Positions 5,654 through 10,114 of a DNA stretch of 10,114 nucleotides are shown in pieces. Origin of the DNA: CAZNKU01 sp045541135 (lineage in GTDB: Bacteria; Bacillota; Clostridia; Monoglobales; Firm-18); the NCBI GenBank assembly GCA_045541135.1, contig JAZQIO010000003.1:1-10114 (forward strand), written 5' to 3'. The translations under genes and the position numbers were made by a program. The notes beneath the pieces were generated by a model. The model was given only the letters and a program-made list of their open reading frames with translations, made no database searches and had not been told where the DNA came from. Each line of letters begins with the position of its first letter. Positions within the stretch are counted from its first letter, which is position 1.

Positions 5654-6733
5654 ATGTTAACCAGTGAAATGATAAAAAAAGCAGCCCTTGAGGCGGGTGC
5701 AGATAAGTGTGGAATAGCACCTATGTCCCGTTTTGAGGGTGCACCTAAGGAGATGGATCCGCGCTATTTGTTTCCAAATGCTAAAAGCGTAATAGGATTT
5801 TTTTTCAGAATACCACGAGGTGTACAGCGTGGTATAGAAGAAGGAACACAGTTTTATCAGTATCCTTCTATGGCATATGGTGGTATTAATGAAATTTATG
5901 CACCATGGGTACTTCATCATGTTGGAAGAGTTATAGAAGATGCCGGTTATGAAGCTGTTGTATACAGAAATACCGGTGCCAGAGGTGTAGTTTCAGATAT
6001 GGATGGAAGTCCCGGCAACAGTCTTTCTCCCGAAGAACAGATTGAAGTATCAAAACATGCAAAGGGTAAGACTGCACACCATAGGAGTGTACAGTTTACA
6101 CGTGAGGTTTCAGAGGGTAAGGTTCCACCTGATTTGCAGTTTCAGTTTAGAATTGCAGCTGTGGCTTGCGGACTTGGTGAAATAGGCTGGAGCAAAATGT
6201 TACTTACTCCTGAATTTGGTCCGTTGCAGCGAGTTGCATTTATCTTTACAGATGCAGAGCTTGAATATGATGAAATGTATTCCGGAGAACCTCTTTGCAG
6301 AAAGTGCGGTGCATGTGTTAGAGAATGCCCCGGTGGATGTATTCCTGCAATAAATTCCGGTAAAACAATATCAATAGATCTCGCTGGCAAGAAAATTGAA
6401 TGGGGGGATATTGATATGTGGAGATGTTATGCATTTTACACTCACGGCGGAAGATATTATAATCCTTTTGTTCCAAAAGAAGTATTTGATAAGAACGAAG
6501 ATGGTATGCTTGATTTGTTGGAAGGTGTAACTGATGTTGCAAATGAAAAAGAAATTATGAAAGTATATACTGCACTTGAAAAATACTTCCCAAGCTGGGT
6601 AGGTTACAACATGGCAAAATGCGGTGGATGTATCAGAGCATGCGTATCAATGCTTGAAAAAAAGGGCGGTTGTATGGAAGGTAGATTCAAAGAGCCGTTA
6701 CGAACAAAGAAAGCGTGGAAACTAGACAGATGA
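5654..6733 (+). CDS. Double [4Fe-4S] cluster protein, QueG/reductive-dehalogenase-like (paralog A)
   Basis: This 359-aa protein starts 6 nt after AAGGAGG. Residues 1-50 (ADKCGIAPMSRF...DPRYLFPNAKSVIGFF) and ~170-200 (ACGLGEIGWSKMLLTPEFGP, then VAFIFTD) match the N-terminal and core motifs of epoxyqueuosine reductases and reductive dehalogenases, families that use a corrinoid and two 4Fe-4S clusters. The ligands fit: C215-x2-C218-x2-C221-x3-C225-P, then C258 in WRCYAFY, then C323-x2-C326-x3-C330. An extra C229 and C340 are not standard ligands. QueG's DSAP segment is absent, and a ~45-residue insertion (about 105-150) replaces it, so it is not a tRNA queuosine enzyme. No signal peptide: cytoplasmic. 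It is longer than paralogs B and C and overlaps the cupin gene by 4 nt. Likely a redox or reductase subunit; substrate unknown. Confidence 0.85.
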   Translation: MLTSEMIKKAALEAGADKCGIAPMSRFEGAPKEMDPRYLFPNAKSVIGFFFRIPRGVQRGIEEGTQFYQYPSMAYGGINEIYAPWVLHHVGRVIEDAGYEAVVYRNTGARGVVSDMDGSPGNSLSPEEQIEVSKHAKGKTAHHRSVQFTREVSEGKVPPDLQFQFRIAAVACGLGEIGWSKMLLTPEFGPLQRVAFIFTDAELEYDEMYSGEPLCRKCGACVRECPGGCIPAINSGKTISIDLAGKKIEWGDIDMWRCYAFYTHGGRYYNPFVPKEVFDKNEDGMLDLLEGVTDVANEKEIMKVYTALEKYFPSWVGYNMAKCGGCIRACVSMLEKKGGCMEGRFKEPLRTKKAWKLDR

Positions 6734-7080
6734 TTAAAGTTTTTGAAAAAGAAAAAAATGGATTTTCTATCGTGTTAAAGTCTGATGGTTGGCAGATGGC
6801 AATTGTTACATATGCAGAACAATATGACGTAAAAAATCATACTAAAATGGCACGACATATGACTACCGATGAAGTTTTTGCTCTTATAGAGGGCGATGCT
6901 ACATTATGTACAATCAATAAAAATGACGGTATAGAAAAAATCCCTCTTGAAAAAAGTAAAATTTATTGTATAGAAAAAGGTACTTGGCATTCCTTGATTT
7001 TAAGTGAAGATGCAGTACTTGTTGCAACTGAAAATGAAAATATAAAACCAGAAGATACAGAAAAGAAGGTGTTGTTATAA
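6730..7080 (+). CDS. Small cupin-domain protein
   Basis: This 116-aa protein is essentially one cupin barrel. Motif 1 is visible as H37...H43-x4-E48-x5-G54 (HMTTDEVFALIEGDATL), and motif 2 as G84-T-W-H87 (IEKGTWHSLIL), so the usual His/His/Glu/His metal ligands appear to be present. The start is the ATG at 6730, whose ATGA overlaps the TGA of the preceding Fe-S gene; a GTG five codons upstream is possible but needless. Its stop shares one base with the next start (TAATG). It is therefore translated in step with the two Fe-S proteins on either side, suggesting a partner role: an isomerase, a small metal enzyme, or a ligand-binding protein. No closer subfamily recognised. Confidence 0.8.
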   Translation: MIKVFEKEKNGFSIVLKSDGWQMAIVTYAEQYDVKNHTKMARHMTTDEVFALIEGDATLCTINKNDGIEKIPLEKSKIYCIEKGTWHSLILSEDAVLVATENENIKPEDTEKKVLL

Positions 7081-7982
7081 TGACTTCCAAGGAGATAAAA
7101 GAAAAAGCAAAAGAACTTGGTGCCACTATATGTGGAATAGGAAATGTCGAAATGTTCAGAGGAGATGACATTCAAAGAAGTCCGTTTTCAATCTTACCAA
7201 ATGCGAAAACAATAATCGGGTTTGGCATAAAGGTTCCAAGGGGATTGTACAGTGCAATGGATATTAAATCCCAATATTATAACTATGTAAATTTAGGTGT
7301 TAAATACATAGATGAAAGTTTTGCGGAAATATTCCTTTTGAAGATGGGTGCTTTGATTGAAAATGAGGGTTATGATGCTTGTTTACAAAGAAGTATCCCA
7401 GGTTTCAAAATTAAGGGAGATAAATCAGCAAACCCTGAAGTAAGCAGGATTTATGAACTTGAATTTGCAAGCCCGGTTGAAGAGGGTAAGCCTGCACCTG
7501 ATGTAATTATTGACTTTAATAAGGCTGCATATGTTTGTGGACTTGGTAAAGCAGGTCAACACGGAAAGGTAATTGTTCCGAAGTATGGAACATTTATGCG
7601 TTTTGTTTATATTATAACTGATATGCCACTTGAATTTGATGAACCGTTTGAAGATGAACTTTGTGATAACTGCGGTAAGTGCAAAGAAGGTTGTCCGGGT
7701 AATGCTATTTCGGATAAGGGTGTGGATAGTTGGCAGTGCAGTGTGTATTATAGAGGTGCACATAAATCAAATCCATTTATAAATGATGATTTCCTAAAAG
7801 ATTATCCTGAACGTGAAGCTATTTTAAACGGTGAAAAGAAGTTTGACAGACAAGAGTCTGAAAAGATATACCCACATCTTAAGTTTATGCCAAATACACA
7901 TTTTGGATATGTTCCTTGTCTTTGTGGTAAAAAATGTGAAACAGAGTGCTTCAAACATTTAAAGGAGGCAGGAAGAATATGA
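7080..7982 (+). CDS. Double [4Fe-4S] cluster protein, QueG/reductive-dehalogenase-like (paralog B)
   Basis: This 300-aa protein is the shortest of the three paralogs. It shares the N-terminal LGATICGIGNVEMF...LPNAKTIIGFGIKVPRG segment (~13-55), a conserved YYNY near 66-69, and the CGLGKAGQHGKVIVPKYG core (~153-170) in which the usual TPEFGP reads VPKYGT. The first cluster motif is C195-x2-C198-x2-C201-x3-C205-P; C220 lies in WQCSVYY. The last motif is C282-x3-C286-x3-C290, one residue wider than in paralog A or QueG, with an extra C280. Its start is the A of the preceding TAA (ribosome binding site AGAAGG at ~7064), and its end overlaps paralog C by 4 nt. The altered core suggests a role different from A, perhaps electron transfer or structural. 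Confidence 0.85.
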   Translation: MTSKEIKEKAKELGATICGIGNVEMFRGDDIQRSPFSILPNAKTIIGFGIKVPRGLYSAMDIKSQYYNYVNLGVKYIDESFAEIFLLKMGALIENEGYDACLQRSIPGFKIKGDKSANPEVSRIYELEFASPVEEGKPAPDVIIDFNKAAYVCGLGKAGQHGKVIVPKYGTFMRFVYIITDMPLEFDEPFEDELCDNCGKCKEGCPGNAISDKGVDSWQCSVYYRGAHKSNPFINDDFLKDYPEREAILNGEKKFDRQESEKIYPHLKFMPNTHFGYVPCLCGKKCETECFKHLKEAGRI

Positions 7983-8962
7983 AAAATAAGATAATTGAAT
8001 GTGCAAAGAAATTCGATGCCGATATTATAGGTTTTGCTCCAAGCAGTCGTTTTTCTCCGGATGATGAAATTTTTAAAATCTTCCCTGAAACTAAAACAGT
8101 TATAGGTTTGGGATTTCGTGTATTAAGAGGTATTTACAGAACAGTAGAAGAAGGTACAACATACTATCAGTACACAACTATGGGTGTGGAAAATCTTGAA
8201 GAAACGGTTATGCCTTTTACCCTTATAAATGTTAGTAATTTGATTGAAGAGGAAGGATTTGTGGCTGTACCTCAAAGAAGAAATCAGCTTATTGTAAATG
8301 AATTAAATTCTACTAATCCGGAAATGGACTATACAGATGTTGTTGACGGTATAGAAGCGGAACATCAGATTGACTTTTTAAACTGTGCAGTTATGTGCGG
8401 ACTTGGTGAAAGAAGTATGATTAATTCACTTCTTACTCCGGAATATGGTCCGTTTATAAGATATTGTTTTATTTTGACAGATGCGGAAATTGAGCCAACA
8501 GAATTAGCAAATACTAATCTTTGTGATAAGTGCGGTAAATGTATAGAGGCTTGTCCGGGAAAAGCAATTTCAAAGGATGGCAAAAGGGACAACTGGCGTT
8601 GCAGTGTTTATTATAATGGCGCAAACGGCTCAAAAAATCCGTTTATGCCTCCTGAAGCATATTTTAACTTTGATGACAGATTAGACATAATTAACGGTAC
8701 TGCAGAATTTGATATTGATAAAGCAAAAGATATTTTAGACAATACATATTTTTATCCTCCTGCAAAGCATTACTACCGTACTTCAATTTGCGGAAGGGCT
8801 TGCGACAGGGCATGTTACATTCATTTGGAAGAAAAAGGTCTGTTAACCAAGAAATTTAAAAGAAAATTCCGTGAAGGTGATGATTGGAAATTAAGCACAA
8901 AACAGTTTGAAACCTTAAAAAGAGAAACTGAATGGAATTTTACAAATAACAAGGAGAAATAA
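7979..8962 (+). CDS. Double [4Fe-4S] cluster protein, QueG/reductive-dehalogenase-like (paralog C)
   Basis: This 327-aa protein begins at the ATG at 7979, overlapping the previous stop as ATGA, with AAAGGAGG about 10 nt upstream; an ATG at 7946 lies inside the previous gene and before the ribosome binding site. It keeps the family pattern: ADIIGFAPSSRF (~14-25), VIGLGFRVLRG (~41-51), TYYQYTTMGV (~61-70) and CGLGERSMINSLLTPEYGP (~140-158). Cluster ligands are C182-x2-C185-x2-C188-x3-C192-P, C208 in WRCSVYY, and C271-x3-C275-x3-C279. The C-terminal ~40 residues are Lys/Arg-rich and resemble nothing in B. The YYQY segment and TPEYGP core are closer to A, whereas the last cysteine spacing is like B. 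Function as for the other paralogs, unknown in detail. Confidence 0.85.
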   Translation: MKNKIIECAKKFDADIIGFAPSSRFSPDDEIFKIFPETKTVIGLGFRVLRGIYRTVEEGTTYYQYTTMGVENLEETVMPFTLINVSNLIEEEGFVAVPQRRNQLIVNELNSTNPEMDYTDVVDGIEAEHQIDFLNCAVMCGLGERSMINSLLTPEYGPFIRYCFILTDAEIEPTELANTNLCDKCGKCIEACPGKAISKDGKRDNWRCSVYYNGANGSKNPFMPPEAYFNFDDRLDIINGTAEFDIDKAKDILDNTYFYPPAKHYYRTSICGRACDRACYIHLEEKGLLTKKFKRKFREGDDWKLSTKQFETLKRETEWNFTNNKEK

Positions 8963-8964
8963 TT

Positions 8965-10114
8965 ATGAATAGAGAAAAGATTAAAATTGCCGTAATTGGT
9001 TGTGGAAGGTTCAGTCCGTTTTTTGTTCCTCTTTTTAAAGCTCATCCAGATGTTGAAAAGGTATATGTGTGTGATTTGAAACCTGAACGAGCTGAAGAAT
9101 TTTCAAAGAGGTTTGATGTTGAAATTATAAAAAGTTTTGAAGAAGCAATTGCATCTGACAAAGTAAATTCAGTTGCTATTTTTACACCAAGAACAACTCA
9201 TGCTCCGCTTGTAATTAAAGCACTAAAAGCGGGGAAACATGTATATTCATCTGTTCCCGGTTCAGCAACGGTTGAAGACCTTATAGAGATGGAGAGCCTT
9301 GTAAGGAAACATCGTCTTACATATTCAATGGGTGAAACAGGTTTTTATCGTGCACCTGCTATTTTCTGTAGAAGAGAATTTAAAAAGGGTACATTCGGTA
9401 AATTTACATATGCAGAGGCACAGTATAATCATGACATAAGAAATATGGAGCAAAGTTTTAGAAGCTCCGGCGGTGAGGATTGGAAAAAATATGCAGGGAT
9501 TCCACCGATGTTTTATCCCACACATTCAACTGCTATGGTACTATCATCTATGCCGGGTGTGTATGCAAAAAAAGTTGTTGGTTTTGGGTTTAAGGAGAGT
9601 CCAAGAACAGATATTTACGGTACTGATGGACAAAATTTGTATAACAATCCGTTTTCAAACACAGCTATGCTTTTGGAACTTTCAAATGGTGGTATAGCAA
9701 GAATCAGTGAAAACAGATGTATTGGTTGGATGTCACCGGAAACATATATTACTCAGTTTTATGGTTCAGAAGGCGGATATGAATTTTCAGTAGCAAGACA
9801 CCATATTGCTCACTGGGACGAAAACAGACATGGAAAAGTTATAATGAAGGATGTAACAAAGGAGCTGCAACCTGAATCTGTTTATAACTTGATTTGTGAA
9901 GATTATGATAAGGCTATACAGGAAATAGCTGATACAAAGGGATTTTTCGAAACTTCACCAATTCAGCCTGTCAGCAGATTGCCAAAAGAATTTGAAGGAA
10001 TAGAAAATGGTCATAACGGAACACATCATTTCTTAATAGATGACTTTTGTAAGGCATATACTACAGGTAAACTTTCACCTACAAATATATGGGAAGTTGC
10101 ACGATGGAATATAC
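8965..10114 (+). CDS. Gfo/Idh/MocA-family oxidoreductase (3' end beyond window)
   Basis: 383 residues are readable and the frame is still open at the window end. The ribosome binding site AAGGAG (8951-8956) lies inside the end of paralog C, and the start is 2 nt after its stop. An N-terminal Rossmann fold shows KIAVIGCGRFSPFF (7-20) and VYVCDLKPERAEEF (~33-46). The family continues with TPRTTHAPLVIKALKAGKHV (74-93) and, near the end, HNGTHHFLIDDFCKAYTTGKLSP (first residues at ~350), typical of the substrate domain. The usual EKP motif after GKHV is replaced by SSVPGS (95-100), so the catalytic-type lysine is absent; H187 in THSTAM could be the family's active-site histidine. It probably oxidises or reduces a sugar-like or cyclitol substrate with NAD(P), as the soluble partner of the Fe-S proteins in the same operon. 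Substrate not determinable. Confidence 0.9.
   Translation, partial: MNREKIKIAVIGCGRFSPFFVPLFKAHPDVEKVYVCDLKPERAEEFSKRFDVEIIKSFEEAIASDKVNSVAIFTPRTTHAPLVIKALKAGKHVYSSVPGSATVEDLIEMESLVRKHRLTYSMGETGFYRAPAIFCRREFKKGTFGKFTYAEAQYNHDIRNMEQSFRSSGGEDWKKYAGIPPMFYPTHSTAMVLSSMPGVYAKKVVGFGFKESPRTDIYGTDGQNLYNNPFSNTAMLLELSNGGIARISENRCIGWMSPETYITQFYGSEGGYEFSVARHHIAHWDENRHGKVIMKDVTKELQPESVYNLICEDYDKAIQEIADTKGFFETSPIQPVSRLPKEFEGIENGHNGTHHFLIDDFCKAYTTGKLSPTNIWEVARWNI

Noticed and set aside
5654..8962. Calling the three Fe-S proteins true QueG (epoxyqueuosine reductase) or true reductive dehalogenases
   Set aside because: The cysteine layout matches, but the QueG active-site segment is missing, there is no Tat signal or membrane anchor gene as expected for respiratory dehalogenases, and three copies in one operon do not fit tRNA modification.

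Overview
The window looks like chromosomal DNA from a low-GC, strictly anaerobic Firmicute, probably a gut or rumen Clostridia member. The evidence is AT-rich coding sequence, strong AAGGAGG-type ribosome binding sites, sigma-A promoters of TTGACA/TATAAT type, TGA used as a normal stop, AraC regulators of the carbohydrate-responsive kind, and several proteins built around oxygen-sensitive 4Fe-4S clusters. No plasmid, phage or transposase gene is visible.

Layout. (1) 1-382 holds two tandem copies of a hairpin-rich repeat of about 200 bp, then a 17-bp-stem terminator. (2) 386-710 has no convincing protein. It carries a promoter-like pair and a heavily structured stretch that could be a structured RNA or a degenerate group II intron domain I fragment. 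(3) 715-4025 is a small sugar-type locus: a minus-strand AraC regulator divergent from a two-gene operon encoding a cytoplasmic glycoside-hydrolase-like TIM-barrel protein and a 10-TM drug/metabolite (EamA-like) transporter. (4) 4026-4503 is intergenic with a third copy of the repeat and another terminator hairpin. (5) 4504-5355 is a second minus-strand AraC regulator, divergent from (6) a plus-strand operon running from 5452 off the end of the window. It starts with a frameshifted, truncated gene remnant. Then come a 359-aa double-[4Fe-4S] protein of the epoxyqueuosine reductase/reductive dehalogenase type, a small cupin, two further diverged paralogs of the Fe-S protein, and a Gfo/Idh/MocA-family oxidoreductase cut by the window end.

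How the genes may work together. The five intact genes of the right-hand operon overlap by 1-4 nt or are 2 nt apart, so they are almost certainly co-transcribed and translationally coupled. Three different QueG/RdhA-like Fe-S subunits next to a cupin and an NAD(P)-type dehydrogenase suggest a multi-subunit or multi-step reductive pathway acting on a small molecule, perhaps a sugar derivative, under control of the adjacent AraC protein. The substrate cannot be read from the sequence. This operon is the best candidate in the window for an undescribed system. The repeat family and the structured segment at 418-710 are the main non-coding items of interest.
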